Below, in pieces: positions 1-9,344 of a DNA stretch of 64,000 bases. Under the pieces are notes generated by a model. It did no database searches. It saw nothing but the letters and a program-made list of their open reading frames with translations, and had not been told where the DNA came from. Made by a program: the position numbers and the translations under genes. Every line of letters starts with the position of its first letter. The stretch's first letter is position 1. Source of the stretch: Nitrospirota bacterium (GTDB lineage: Bacteria; Nitrospirota; Thermodesulfovibrionia; Thermodesulfovibrionales; UBA6898); NCBI GenBank assembly GCA_021811105.1, contig JAJZPM010000006.1, forward strand, positions 54,021 through 118,020, read 5' to 3'.

Positions 1-2
1 GG

Positions 3-266
3 AGCCCCGGTGTTATCGGCAGAAAAGTCCAGAACTGCCACCCCCCGAAGAGCTACCACGTGGTGCAGAAGATACTCGACGAATTCAGGGCCGGCACGAA
101 AGACGTTGCAAACTTCTGGATACAGATGAAGGGGAAGTTCATACTAATAAAATATTATGCCGTCCGGGACGCGAAGGGAAACTATAGGGGAACGCTGGAA
201 GTAAGCCAGGACGTGACGGAGATCAGGAAGCTCGAAGGACAGAAGCGTCTGCTCGACTGGGAATAG
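3..266 (+). CDS. DUF438/PAS domain protein, C-terminal part
   Basis: The reading frame enters from the left edge and ends at a TAG. The visible 87 residues read as the last PAS-type domain of a DUF438 (hemerythrin/PAS) protein: a GVIGRKVQNCHPPKS segment, then KILDEFRAGTKDVANFWI, then a closing segment ending in GTLEVSQDVTEIRKLEGQ. The whole visible part is coding, so no start is assigned. In this family the PAS domain follows a DUF438 helical domain and often a hemerythrin-like region. Those parts lie outside the window. The role is probably redox or ligand sensing, by family inference only. Confidence 0.8.
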   Translation, partial: SPGVIGRKVQNCHPPKSYHVVQKILDEFRAGTKDVANFWIQMKGKFILIKYYAVRDAKGNYRGTLEVSQDVTEIRKLEGQKRLLDWE

Positions 267-316
267 AAGGTGCAGGTTTTCATTTCGATTGCGCAGCGGG
301 CAATTAGGTAAAAGGT

Positions 317-502
317 TCACTTCTTCTTTTTCCAGAAGGAAAGGTCGTCTATCGCCACCTTGAGGAGTTCGCGGGGCGTTTTCTTCGACATCTCCTTGCA
401 CCTGCAGTCTTCCCCTTCGCCCTGCGCCGCCGGTTTCCCGGCTTCGCTCTTCTTCACCGGGCCTTTATCCGGTCCTTTTGTTCCCCGTCTGTGCTTTGCC
501 AT
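317..502 (-). CDS. small basic hypothetical protein
   Basis: A 61-residue Lys-rich protein with a CRCKEMSKKTPRELLK segment and a lysine tail. An AAGGAGAGG ribosome-binding site lies 6-8 nt before the ATG, which makes it more likely to be real than other short frames here. It has no signal peptide or membrane segment. The CxC pair could bind metal, but nothing proves it. I do not recognise the family. Confidence 0.5.
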   Translation of the reverse strand: MAKHRRGTKGPDKGPVKKSEAGKPAAQGEGEDCRCKEMSKKTPRELLKVAIDDLSFWKKKK

Positions 503-705
503 CTCTTCCTCTCCTTTCTTATTTTACCCTGCGCGAACGGAAAGCGGTATCGCGCCCCCCGGAAGGGAGCCTTTTCCCCGGATTCTCCACATCGGTGCAA
601 CAGCCCCTGTTCTTTGGGCCCCGTTGCATTATATTGCCGGACATGCTACCATTCCAAACCGTGACCGCGAAAGGTCGGACGCAAGCCGGTCATACCGGAG
701 GTACT

Positions 706-1188
706 ATGAAGATCGATTTTACAAAAAAAGAATATCGCGCGCTTCTTGATCTGTTACAGATCGCAGACTGGGTCCTTCACGCCCACAAGGCGGAAGAACC
801 CCCGAAAACGAAACTTTACCGCGAACTCGAACAAAAGATATTCTCCTTGGCAAAGGACTTCGGTTACGAGGAACTTGTCGAACACGCTGCTGCGCAGGAC
901 CGTTATTACCCTACCCGGGCGCTCGAGGAAAGCGGCCCGGCCATGGACTTCATTGAGGACTTCGAAGAGGACGCGTTCTGGTCGCAGCTTGCCAAGCACC
1001 TGTCGGAAAGAGACCTTCGCAGGGAAATAGGGGAGCAGCAGTTGGATGCCCTCGACCGCGGAGAACTGTGGGAACTGCTCGAGGTACACGAGACAAAATA
1101 TTGGGACGAGTTTCAAAGGCACGGCGTCGAGCGCCTCGAAATCACCGAACATCCCTGGCACGAAACACCGAACATGCCCACGGCATAG
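706..1188 (+). CDS. hypothetical acidic helical protein
   Basis: A 160-residue protein starting MKIDFTKKEYRALLDLL. The frame is open further upstream, but ATG 706 is chosen because CCGGAGG sits 5 nt before it and the preceding residues have low-complexity non-coding character. The protein is soluble, charged and mostly helical, with a conserved-looking opening also seen in small bacterial proteins of unknown function. It converges with the glycerophosphodiesterase gene downstream, 8 bp away. No catalytic motif was recognised. Confidence 0.65.
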   Translation: MKIDFTKKEYRALLDLLQIADWVLHAHKAEEPPKTKLYRELEQKIFSLAKDFGYEELVEHAAAQDRYYPTRALEESGPAMDFIEDFEEDAFWSQLAKHLSERDLRREIGEQQLDALDRGELWELLEVHETKYWDEFQRHGVERLEITEHPWHETPNMPTA

Positions 1189-1196
1189 GACTCCGT

Positions 1197-1865
1197 TTAT
1201 GCTATCCCCCGAAAAATATCGGGGTCATCGCTGGCGATGCCGTCGACTCCCTTCGCGATGTATTTCTTAGCTTCCTTCTTCGAGTTAATCGTCCAGACCA
1301 CCACCTTGAGACCGTTTTCGTGGGCACTCTCGATGTCTCTTGCATGGACAAACCTGTAGAGAGGAAGGAGGTACTGCGCCTGCAGCGCCAGCGCGGCCCT
1401 CACCGGATTCTTATATCTCGCATAGATGAGGCCGGTCTCTATTTTTTTGTCCGCCTCCCTCACGCGTGAAAGCACCTCTTCGTGAAAGGAGACGACTATC
1501 GCCCTGTCCTTCACTCTTTCTCTTCCGATTACTCCGAGAACTTTCTTTTCGTATCCCGCTTCCTTCAGTTCGACCAGAACTTTTTCGATCTTCCCCTTGA
1601 CGAACCGCAACGCCTCTCCCAGAGTCATAATCCTGTTGCCCGTGAGATCTTTCAGTTCACGCAGTGTCGCCTCCCTCACGCGACGCTTCTTGCCGTAGAC
1701 CCTTTTCAGATTGTCGTCATGGATAACGACCAACCCGCCGTCGGCCGAACTCCGCACATCGAGTTCAATGCCATTCACCCCCATCTCGATGGCCTTTCCA
1801 AAACTTTCGCGCGTATTCTCGGTTTCATGTGCCTTGGCACCACGGTGGCCGATCCTCAGAAACAT
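1197..1865 (-). CDS. ugpQ: glycerophosphodiester phosphodiesterase
   Basis: This 222-residue GDPD-family TIM barrel hydrolyses glycerophosphodiesters to glycerol-3-phosphate and an alcohol. The family signatures are visible: IGHRGAKAHETENT near residue 5 (first catalytic His and Glu), GIELDVRSSADG around 33 (metal-binding Glu and Asp) and VVIHDDNLKRV around 45 (second catalytic His). The end reads VVVWTINSKKEAKKYIAKGVDGIASDDPD, the usual GDPD C-terminal strand and helix. It has the normal length for a short cytoplasmic bacterial enzyme. A GGGAGGAAGG-like Shine-Dalgarno precedes ATG 1865, with a TATACT box farther upstream. Confidence 0.93.
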   Translation of the reverse strand: MFLRIGHRGAKAHETENTRESFGKAIEMGVNGIELDVRSSADGGLVVIHDDNLKRVYGKKRRVREATLRELKDLTGNRIMTLGEALRFVKGKIEKVLVELKEAGYEKKVLGVIGRERVKDRAIVVSFHEEVLSRVREADKKIETGLIYARYKNPVRAALALQAQYLLPLYRFVHARDIESAHENGLKVVVWTINSKKEAKKYIAKGVDGIASDDPDIFRGIA

Positions 1866-1968
1866 CCTTCCGCCTTCCTCCCTTTTTAATAGTATAGTGC
1901 CGGATGCAGCCGGAGACTATCCGGCATTGCCCAGCCGCGTGTATGCCCTACTCTTCGTACGGCGACAA

Positions 1969-2055
1969 ATGGAAAAGACCGTCCTTTATCTACATGGTAG
2001 TTTCAGTTCGTCTGCGACTGCGGCAAAGGCCCGCTTCCTGTGCGTGACTGGATAG
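1969..2055 (+). pseudogene. 5' fragment of a YqiA-like esterase
   Basis: Twenty-eight codons beginning MEKTVLYLHGSFSSS and continuing ATAAKARFL resemble the N-terminus of UPF0227/YqiA alpha/beta hydrolases, whose first strand and oxyanion loop read YLHGFxSSPxSxKA. The frame then meets a stop and no continuation is visible in any frame. I read it as a truncated remnant. The assignment rests on about 20 residues. Confidence 0.4.
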
Positions 2056-2064
2056 CCCGGCTGA

Positions 2065-2211
2065 GACGTCCGCACGAACCTCGGCTTCATTTTCACGGTC
2101 TGGGACCGGATGTTCGGGACCTACACGGCCCCCCGGTCAATAGAAAGAAACTTAGCGCTCGGGTTTGTCCCGACGCGGAACCGCCTCATCAGGATGATCG
2201 TGGGATTCTGA
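2065..2211 (+). pseudogene. 3' fragment of a sterol desaturase-like gene
   Basis: This frame, closed upstream by a TGA at 2062, encodes DVRTNLGFIFTVWDRMFGTY and then a tail ending RNRLIRMIVGF. It resembles the C-terminus of fatty acid hydroxylase/sterol desaturase proteins, where NxGxxxxxWDRxFGTY follows the last His box. No start or His-box region remains. It lies directly after the esterase remnant, so 1.97-2.21 kb looks like a scar of two unrelated dead genes. Confidence 0.5.
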
Positions 2212-2285
2212 CTCGTCGAATACCATGATGAAGAGGACATCATCTGTCCGTCAAGGGAAGAAAAAATATATGCTCGAAAAAAGGG

Positions 2286-2314
2286 TTGACATATCATCCT
2301 TAAGCGCTTAATAT
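2286..2314 (+). promoter_or_regulatory. sigma-70 promoter with palindromic spacer
   Basis: A perfect TTGACA (2286-2291), a 17-bp spacer and TAATAT (2309-2314) precede the lipoprotein gene by about 55 bp. The spacer end contains the perfect palindrome TAAGCGCTTA (2301-2310), overlapping the -10 box and well placed for a repressor. The expected transcription start is near 2321. Confidence 0.7.
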
Positions 2315-2370
2315 TATGAGTAAATTGCCGGACGGCAGTTTATATCTTTATTATGGGAGGAGGTTCACGA

Positions 2371-2619
2371 ATGAAGAAGTTAGTGATTATTATGTTCGGT
2401 TTGATGATTGCGCTTTCCCTGACGTTCATGGGATGCCAGAAAAAGGAGGAGGCACCCGCGCCGGCTCCTGAAACGGCACCCGCACCGGCTCCTGCACCGG
2501 CACCGGCTCCTGAGAAGAAGGAAGAGGCAGCACCGGCCCCCGCGCCTGAGCAGAAGAAAGAGGCGGCTCCGGAGAAGAAAGAGGCGGCTCCTAAAAAGAA
2601 ACCCGCAGCCGGTTATTAA
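2371..2619 (+). CDS. Ala/Pro/Lys-rich lipoprotein
   Basis: An 82-residue protein with a lipoprotein signal (MKKLVIIMFGLMIALSLTF, lipobox FMGC, Cys at about 21). The mature part consists almost wholly of Pro-Ala repeats alternating with KKEE/KKEAAP blocks, so it is probably an extended periplasmic tether or spacer. The frame is open from 2353, but that ATG lies within the GGGAGGAGG ribosome-binding site, so ATG 2371 is the real start. It is monocistronic, between a strong promoter and a hairpin terminator. No enzymatic domain is present. Confidence 0.8.
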   Translation: MKKLVIIMFGLMIALSLTFMGCQKKEEAPAPAPETAPAPAPAPAPAPEKKEEAAPAPAPEQKKEAAPEKKEAAPKKKPAAGY

Positions 2620-2630
2620 TCGACTCGCAA

Positions 2631-2657
2631 CGAAGGGGGCCAAAAGGGCCCCCTTCG
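2631..2657 (+). terminator. hairpin terminator after the lipoprotein gene
   Basis: A perfect 11-bp stem, CGAAGGGGGCC (2631-2641) paired with GGCCCCCTTCG (2647-2657), closes a 5-nt loop 11 bp after the stop codon. No long T tract follows, so it may be a bidirectional or attenuating hairpin. Confidence 0.65.
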
Positions 2658-2772
2658 TCAATAACACCCGCACAATCAGTCCTTTCTCATCGAACCCTAC
2701 TCGGAAGATCCGAACGAAAAGACCCCCGAATTTGATCTGACCTGAAACATTTCGCCTTCTTCCTGTATCAGG

Positions 2773-2778
2773 TATAAT
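2773..2778 (+). promoter_or_regulatory. -10 box for the glucan dikinase operon
   Basis: A consensus TATAAT lies 38 bp before the first dikinase gene. The -35 region is weak (TTTCGC at 17-bp spacing), so an activator may be needed. No strong Shine-Dalgarno is visible in the short leader. Confidence 0.5.
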
Positions 2779-2816
2779 GAATACAGCAAAGCTCTTCACA
2801 CACACAGCGGCCCTTT

Positions 2817-5800
2817 ATGGAAAAAGAAACAATCAGTACTGAAAGCGGCGTCGTACTGTCTGTCGAAAAACAGGCCGATGATGTCCGCGCGGAATTGGAT
2901 ATCAGCAGCAACGCTGCTGTGCCGTGCCTCCTTCACTGGGGACTCCGTCGGCGCGGAGACCCTTCCTGGCAGGCGCCTCCTCCTGATTCCTGGCCGGAAG
3001 GAAGCCGCGCATTTGACGAAAAGGCGATCCAATCCCCCTTTCTCAGGCAGGACGGCCAGGGCCGGATAACAATCAGACTCGGGAAATCATCGGATTTCCG
3101 GTCGATCGACTTCGTCCTCTTTTTCCCGGACGAAAACCGCTGGGACAACAACAGGGGAAAAAATTACCGGATCGAAATCCCGGGACGGCCGTCACCCTAT
3201 GAGCCGGCACTCGGCGACCGCGCAGTCGCGGAGATCGCCGAGGAAATCATAGAGCATGAGACCTCCGGGAATTCCTGGACACTGATGCACCGGTTCAATC
3301 TCTGCTACGACCTGTTGGACAAGGCAAAAGATACGGAAGAAGGCCTTGCCCTTGTCTTCGTCTGGCTCCGCTACTCTTTTATCAGGCAGCTGGATTGGCA
3401 GCGGAATTACAATACGAAACCAAGGGAACTCGGCCATGCCATGGACCGCCTCACCCTTAAACTTGCCGGCATCTACGGGGAGCTTCCCGAAAGAAGGGAA
3501 CTGGTGCGCCTCATCATGACCACCCTCGGCAGGGGCAGCGACGCCCAGAGGGTGCGAGACGAAGTGCTGAATATAATGCACCGTCACCACATAAAGGAGG
3601 TTTCGGGCCGCTTCATGGAAGAGTGGCACCAGAAGCTTCACAATAATGCAACGCCGGACGATATCGTCATCTGCGAGGCATACCTCGAATTTCTAAGGAG
3701 CAACGGCAACCTCGAAAGGTTCTATAAAACACTCAATGACGGCGGCGTTACGAAGGAAAGGCTTGAAGGCTATGAACGGCCGATACGTTCTCATCCGGAT
3801 TTCATTCCGCATCTGAAGGACGCCCTCATAGGGGACTTCGAGCATTTCCTTGGCATCCTGAAGGCTGTCCATGCCGGCACGGACCTCGGAAGCGCCATAC
3901 ATGCGGCACGCTACCTCTTCGACAGCGACATGCACCAGCTCATGGATTTCATATGGTATCATCACGACGACTGGAAGATGCCCGCGGTCCAGCTCTCCGA
4001 AAAAACCACCGAGGCCCGCCGACGTATCGCAAGGTTGCTGTCGGGGCATCAGGACAGGATACGGGACCTGCTCTTCCTTGATATTGCGCTCGCGGATTTC
4101 CTGAGGATCGTCACAGAGAAGAATCTCGGCCCTGATCAGGGTCCCAATGAATTGGTGGACCTCGCTGCATCGATGCTCGAAACCCTCTGCCTGTCCGGCC
4201 AGGGAGAAGAACTGGACTATGTCAGGAAAGATTGGGAACGGCTCGGGAAGAAGCCGCGATTCGACAGGGAATGGTCCCTGCATGCAAAGGCGGTTTCCGA
4301 TCGCATGGCCGCCGTTGTCGGGGAGTCTGTAGACAGGCTGAACAGACTGCTCCAGCCGAAGGCGAAATTCCTCGGCAAGGCATTTCATGCCCAGACGTGG
4401 GCCGTAGAACTGTTCAGTGAAGAAGTCGTACGCGGCCTGCCGGTCTTCGCCTTGTCGCTTGTCCTGAGATACCTGGATCCCCTGCTGAGGAAGAGCGCAC
4501 ATATGGGGAACTGGCAGCTAATAAGCCCCGGTGAAGGGACCGCTGAAATAGCGGTGACGGAGACATTGAAGTCTGTTCAGGGCAGAAGTTTTTCACACCC
4601 GGTCCTGATCGTCACTGATAAGGTCTCGGGCGACGAAGAGATCCCCGGCGGAGTTGTCGCCATCATCACCCCTGCGGTCATCGACATACTCGCGCATCTT
4701 GCGGTCCGTGCGAGGAATGCAGGCGTCCTTTTTGCGACCTGCTACGACACGGGACTTATCGGCAATTTGAAATCGCTTCTGGGCCACACGGTAAAGATAG
4801 GCATACGCAGCGGCGATGTGGTATTCGAGGAGAGCAGCAGCCTCGTTGAGACGACTGCTGAGAGGCACGCCCCCCTCCGACATGCCGCATCGCGTCCTTC
4901 TTTCACTTCCTATGCGCTTACGATGGAGGAATTCAACGAAGATAATGTCGGCGGAAAATCGAACCACCTGAAGCAGCTGAGGGGAAAACTTCCCGACTGG
5001 ATCGGCCTTCCGGCGTCAGCGGCGATCCCCTTCGGTGTCTTCGAAAAAGTACTGACTGATAAAGCAAACTCCGAAGCTGCAACGCAGTACAGTCGCCTTC
5101 TGGCAGAGGTTGAAAAAGGGGGCGAGAACAAAGTGGAACTTCTCCAGGCGCTCCGCGAGAATATACTGAAGCTTGCGGCGCCTGATGAGCTCGTTGCCTC
5201 CCTGCGTGTTGTCATGGAAAAATCCGGGCTCCGGTGGCCGGAGAATTGGGAAGACGCCTGGACCTGCATCCGGAAGGTCTGGGCCTCAAAATGGAACGAG
5301 AGGGCCTATCTCAGCCGCAAGGCAAACAACATATCCCATGACGACCTTTTTATGGCTGTGCTGATCCAGTCCATTGTCGCGGCAGATTATAGTTACGTGA
5401 TCCACACCGTCAACCCCTCCACCGGAGCAAGCGAAGAGATTTACGCCGAGGCTGTGAAGGGACTCGGGGAGGCGCTCGTCGGCAATTATCCGGGCAAGGC
5501 CTACAGCTTCACCTGCCGGAAGGGGCAACCACAACCCCGGCTGCTTTCCTTTCCGAGCAAACGAGAAGGACTTTTCGGGACGGGCATGATCTTCAGGTCC
5601 GACTCCAACGGCGAAGACCTGGCCGGATTCGCAGGTGCCGGACTTTACGACAGCTTCATCTTCCCGAAGCCCCGCAGGATCACCCTCGATTACAGCGCCG
5701 ACCCGCTTATCTGGGACGACTCATTCAGAAATAATTTTTCTGTCGCGATCGCCGAGATTGGTGAACTTGTCGAAGGGGCGCTGGGACCGCCGCAGGATAT

Positions 5801-5864
5801 CGAGGGCGCATACTCGAAAGGTAATTTTTTCGTGGTCCAGTCACGGCCCCAGGTGGGCGTCTGA
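2817..5864 (+). CDS. alpha-glucan, water dikinase (GWD-like)
   Basis: A 1015-residue homologue of plant glucan, water dikinase, which transfers the beta-phosphate of ATP to glucosyl residues of starch-like glucan and the gamma-phosphate to water. Residues about 20-125 resemble the plant N-terminal starch-binding module (LHWGLRRRGDPSW then APPPDSWPEGS). The GWD hallmark EEWHQKLHNNATPDDIVIC lies around residue 270, within a block that follows plant GWD closely. The phosphohistidine domain has LAHLAVRARN with the catalytic His at residue 627. The C-terminal ATP-binding domain has FRSDSNGEDLAGFAGAGLYD and ends PQDIEGA...VVQSRPQV. All catalytic parts are present. It is first in a three-gene operon; the next ATG follows its TGA directly. 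Confidence 0.9.
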   Translation: MEKETISTESGVVLSVEKQADDVRAELDISSNAAVPCLLHWGLRRRGDPSWQAPPPDSWPEGSRAFDEKAIQSPFLRQDGQGRITIRLGKSSDFRSIDFVLFFPDENRWDNNRGKNYRIEIPGRPSPYEPALGDRAVAEIAEEIIEHETSGNSWTLMHRFNLCYDLLDKAKDTEEGLALVFVWLRYSFIRQLDWQRNYNTKPRELGHAMDRLTLKLAGIYGELPERRELVRLIMTTLGRGSDAQRVRDEVLNIMHRHHIKEVSGRFMEEWHQKLHNNATPDDIVICEAYLEFLRSNGNLERFYKTLNDGGVTKERLEGYERPIRSHPDFIPHLKDALIGDFEHFLGILKAVHAGTDLGSAIHAARYLFDSDMHQLMDFIWYHHDDWKMPAVQLSEKTTEARRRIARLLSGHQDRIRDLLFLDIALADFLRIVTEKNLGPDQGPNELVDLAASMLETLCLSGQGEELDYVRKDWERLGKKPRFDREWSLHAKAVSDRMAAVVGESVDRLNRLLQPKAKFLGKAFHAQTWAVELFSEEVVRGLPVFALSLVLRYLDPLLRKSAHMGNWQLISPGEGTAEIAVTETLKSVQGRSFSHPVLIVTDKVSGDEEIPGGVVAIITPAVIDILAHLAVRARNAGVLFATCYDTGLIGNLKSLLGHTVKIGIRSGDVVFEESSSLVETTAERHAPLRHAASRPSFTSYALTMEEFNEDNVGGKSNHLKQLRGKLPDWIGLPASAAIPFGVFEKVLTDKANSEAATQYSRLLAEVEKGGENKVELLQALRENILKLAAPDELVASLRVVMEKSGLRWPENWEDAWTCIRKVWASKWNERAYLSRKANNISHDDLFMAVLIQSIVAADYSYVIHTVNPSTGASEEIYAEAVKGLGEALVGNYPGKAYSFTCRKGQPQPRLLSFPSKREGLFGTGMIFRSDSNGEDLAGFAGAGLYDSFIFPKPRRITLDYSADPLIWDDSFRNNFSVAIAEIGELVEGALGPPQDIEGAYSKGNFFVVQSRPQVGV

Positions 5865-8800
5865 ATGCCCGACAGGCCCCGCATCCGGATAGGCAATCAG
5901 ACCGCCTTTTCCGCAGAAAGAGTGACCCTTCCCTTCGAGTTCGCTGTCGACCACGGCTTCGACGCCTTCGAATGGTTCCCTGACAAGAAGGAAACAGGAG
6001 AGGGCTGGACGGTTCGGGACATTCCGGCTGAAGTCCGCTCATCGATTAGGGCAACTGTGGAGGCCCGCGATATTCGTCTTTCGGTCCATGCGCCCTGGCC
6101 GTCTGACCCTTTAAGCGGGGATGCCGCCCAGTCTTTCAATGATGCGATCGATTTCGCAAAGCAGATCGGCGCATCTCTCTTTATTGTCCATCTCAGGACG
6201 GACCTTGGGATCGGGGCTTATGCCGAGGCGCTCCGGCCTTTCATGCAACTTCTCAGGGAGGCGGGGATCGGTCTTGCAATAGAAAATACTGTCTTAACTT
6301 CGCCCAAGGACATGACAGCTATTTCCCGGCATCTGAGCGGATTCGGCGAAGATACGGCATCTCACGTAGGAATATGTCTTGACCTGGGCCACGCAAACCT
6401 CTTCCGCGAAACCCGCAACGACTACCTCAGGTTCTTCGACATGCTCGGCCCGGAAGTCCCCATAGTTCATGTCCACATGCATGAAAACTACGGGGACCAG
6501 GACAATCATCTCACGATCTTCACCGGGCCGGCGGGGAAAGACGCCTCCGGCATCAGGGCATTTGTCGAGCGACTGAAGAAAAGAAATTTCTCCGGCTCCA
6601 TCATCCTGGAACAGTGGCCGAGTCCCGAAGGCCTGCTCGTCGAAGCCCGCAACCGTCTGATCGAAATACTTGGCACAAGGCCGGAGCACCAGCAGGCAAA
6701 GAGCAGCGCACCGGAGGAGGAAGATAACGTCACCAAGTTTGTGGAGGCAAACAGACGTTTACTCAGTTGGAGAAAACGCCTCGAATGGGTACTGCGCTTG
6801 CTGACGGATACTACAGAGGGGCCCGGCCCCGAACTCCTGACGTATATAGCCGTCTATCTGCGCTTCTTAGGCACAGGGGAGGTACGTTGCAGCGAAGACG
6901 GCGGCCACTACCGTCCCTCGCGTCATGCTAATATCTCAGGACATATCTATGAGAGACTCGTCACCCTTGCCACTGCCGACAACCGGTTCGTAGTGAGGAA
7001 GATATATCCCTGGCTCCCCTCTTTCGACAGCGAGTTCAGGCGTTCGGAGCCGCTCACGCTCATCAGGGATATAGCCCACCGGAACGATATCCCCCGGGAG
7101 CTGAAGCAGGAGATCAAGACAACACTCCAGAACAAGCTGCACCGCTCGGCAGGGCCTGAGGACCTCGCCGTCTCCTCGGCGCTACTGGAAAGGATCACGG
7201 CACCGGGCGCTTCCTATCCGCAGTCATTTGTCGCGGAATTCAGGCGATTTCACGAGGAGCTGAAGGATTTTTTCAACGCCGGCTCGCTTAAGGAACTGCT
7301 CCTCCGGATCATCGAAAAAGATGAATTCGGGGACGTTCCGCTACTTCATGAATTTATCGCCATCCTCGACCGTCAAGGGAAAGACCGCGACGCGCTGAAG
7401 GCGCTTGAACTTCTCACAAACATCCGTGCCCGCCTCGTGCCGCAAACTCTCACTGACAGCGGCGCGACAGGCCTCCGGCTGCAGATCGCAGATATCAGGC
7501 TCGAAGACCATTCATTCGTTCTTCTCAGCCTTATCACAAATGCTGTCGAAGGCCGCATCGCCCGGGAGAAGATGCCATGGAAAACAGCGCTTCGTGCTTC
7601 CGTGCTTGCGGTGGCAAACATTCGCTTCGGCGGATTCGACCCCGAAGAATGTGCGGCAATAGAAGCGGAGACGGAGTCGGTGTCTTCTGTGTTCGATCAC
7701 CGCAGGCGGGATAGTCTCCTCAGGCTGAAGGCTTCGGCCGACAGGTGCCTGAGACTTGCCGAATCATATAGAGACAAGATCCTTGCACTTTTTCCGGAAA
7801 AAGCGAAGATGCTTGGACGGGCACTCGGTGTCGCAGAACATGCGATCAGTGTCTATGCGGACGCTGATATCAGAAGCCATCCGGTTTTTCAACTTTCCAA
7901 GCTGGCCTCACTTCTCCTGAAGGAGATCAGGGAAGCGGCGTCGCTTCCCTTCTGTGACGTTATCGTGCCGGGGGCTGCCGGTGGAAGACTTCTGACCGGC
8001 CCTTCCCTTTTGTCTCTGCCGGTCACGCAGGACGGACCGGCCGTTGTGCTCACGGAGCGGGCAGCGGGAGACGAGGAGATACCCCCTTATGTCACCGGCA
8101 TTATCGTCACCGTCGAAACTCCACTACTTTCCCATCTCGCCGTGCGCGCCCGCCAAAACGGCACTGTTTTTATATTCTGCGGGGATTCGAAGCGGATCGA
8201 AGAAATAAAGACATTTTCGGGGAAACCGATCTCGATCGCTACAGCCGGCGGGAATTTCCGGGTCTCCTCTGCCGAATTCAGCAGCAGCGGGGAGTCCGGC
8301 AGACTATGCTTAAGGACAGCCGGACTGATCGCGCCGCCGATAGAGTATCCGGGAGAGGCGCTGATCGCTCTGGACCTCATAAGCACTTCGGCGGGAGGCG
8401 GGAAGGCGTATGGCGCCCGCAGACTCGGGGAGATCGCTGAGACGGAGAGTGCGGGATTCAGGGTGCCCGGGGGCCTCGTGGTCCCCTTCGGCGTTATGGA
8501 AGCATCGCTTCGTTCCAATTCCGCCCTGGCTGAGGAATATGCATCGCTGACCGCAGAAATCGATCGCCCGGCGCTGTCTGCGCAGAACGTCTGCCTCAGG
8601 AGGCTGAGGGAGATCATCATGCAGCTTATGCCGCCCGGCGAAGTGCTCTCCGGGGTGGCCCGGCATTTTGCGAAAGACAGCATGCTGATGGTACGTTCCA
8701 GTTCCAACTGCGAAGATGCCGAAGGCATGGCCGGGGCGGGTATCTACGATTCTGTTGCGAACGTGCCGTTGTCCGAAACCACCGTAGCAATACCCAGGGT

Positions 8801-9344
8801 CTGGGCGTCACTCTGGAACAGGCGTGCGCTTGATGCCAGAAGGAATGCGGGCATCGCGCATGAAGCTTGCCGCATGGCGGTACTCATCCAGCCCGTGATC
8901 CCGGCAGACATTTCCTTTGTCATGCACACCGTCAATCCTGTCAGCGGGAACGAAGATGAAATACTCATAGAGTTAGCAGTAGGACTGGGAGAAACACTTG
9001 TATCGGGCCGCGAACCCGGATCTCCTTTTCGCATGATATACCATAAGAAGACCGGGGACCTGGAGATTCTCTCTTTTGCAAGCTATAGCTTCCGGTTGCG
9101 GCCGACCGGCCGCGGAGGAACTGTCAGGGAGAGAGTCGATTACTCGGCAATACCTTTTTCCCGTGACGAGGATTTCAGGCGGAAATTAGCTATGCACATA
9201 GGAGAATCCGGCGGTCTGGTGGAGCGTGCTTTAGGCAAGCCCCAGGACATAGAAGGGGTCGTCAAAGGCGAAGAGATTTACCTCGTTCAGGCACGGCCCC
9301 AGCAAACAGGCCGACAGACAGGGAGGAAGGAATGTCCGACATAG
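5865..9344 (+). CDS. TIM barrel fused to phosphoglucan, water dikinase-like enzyme
   Basis: A 1159-residue fusion. Residues 1 to about 275 form a xylose isomerase/endonuclease IV-type TIM barrel with the usual metal-ligand pattern: IENT, CLDLGHANL, VHVHMHENYGD and IILEQWPS. Residues about 285-560 resemble the middle of plant phosphoglucan, water dikinase (RDIAHRNDIPRELKQEI, NKLHRSAGPEDL, ELKDFFNAGSL). The phosphohistidine motif LLSHLAVRARQ places the catalytic His at residue 757. The ATP-binding domain has MVRSSSNCEDAEGMAGAGIYD and ends DIEGVV...YLVQARPQ. It lacks the WHQKLHNN block of GWD and any CBM20; the TIM barrel occupies the place of the plant CBM. It is translationally coupled to the GWD gene. 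The barrel's substrate is unknown. Confidence 0.85.
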   Translation: MPDRPRIRIGNQTAFSAERVTLPFEFAVDHGFDAFEWFPDKKETGEGWTVRDIPAEVRSSIRATVEARDIRLSVHAPWPSDPLSGDAAQSFNDAIDFAKQIGASLFIVHLRTDLGIGAYAEALRPFMQLLREAGIGLAIENTVLTSPKDMTAISRHLSGFGEDTASHVGICLDLGHANLFRETRNDYLRFFDMLGPEVPIVHVHMHENYGDQDNHLTIFTGPAGKDASGIRAFVERLKKRNFSGSIILEQWPSPEGLLVEARNRLIEILGTRPEHQQAKSSAPEEEDNVTKFVEANRRLLSWRKRLEWVLRLLTDTTEGPGPELLTYIAVYLRFLGTGEVRCSEDGGHYRPSRHANISGHIYERLVTLATADNRFVVRKIYPWLPSFDSEFRRSEPLTLIRDIAHRNDIPRELKQEIKTTLQNKLHRSAGPEDLAVSSALLERITAPGASYPQSFVAEFRRFHEELKDFFNAGSLKELLLRIIEKDEFGDVPLLHEFIAILDRQGKDRDALKALELLTNIRARLVPQTLTDSGATGLRLQIADIRLEDHSFVLLSLITNAVEGRIAREKMPWKTALRASVLAVANIRFGGFDPEECAAIEAETESVSSVFDHRRRDSLLRLKASADRCLRLAESYRDKILALFPEKAKMLGRALGVAEHAISVYADADIRSHPVFQLSKLASLLLKEIREAASLPFCDVIVPGAAGGRLLTGPSLLSLPVTQDGPAVVLTERAAGDEEIPPYVTGIIVTVETPLLSHLAVRARQNGTVFIFCGDSKRIEEIKTFSGKPISIATAGGNFRVSSAEFSSSGESGRLCLRTAGLIAPPIEYPGEALIALDLISTSAGGGKAYGARRLGEIAETESAGFRVPGGLVVPFGVMEASLRSNSALAEEYASLTAEIDRPALSAQNVCLRRLREIIMQLMPPGEVLSGVARHFAKDSMLMVRSSSNCEDAEGMAGAGIYDSVANVPLSETTVAIPRVWASLWNRRALDARRNAGIAHEACRMAVLIQPVIPADISFVMHTVNPVSGNEDEILIELAVGLGETLVSGREPGSPFRMIYHKKTGDLEILSFASYSFRLRPTGRGGTVRERVDYSAIPFSRDEDFRRKLAMHIGESGGLVERALGKPQDIEGVVKGEEIYLVQARPQQTGRQTGRKECPT

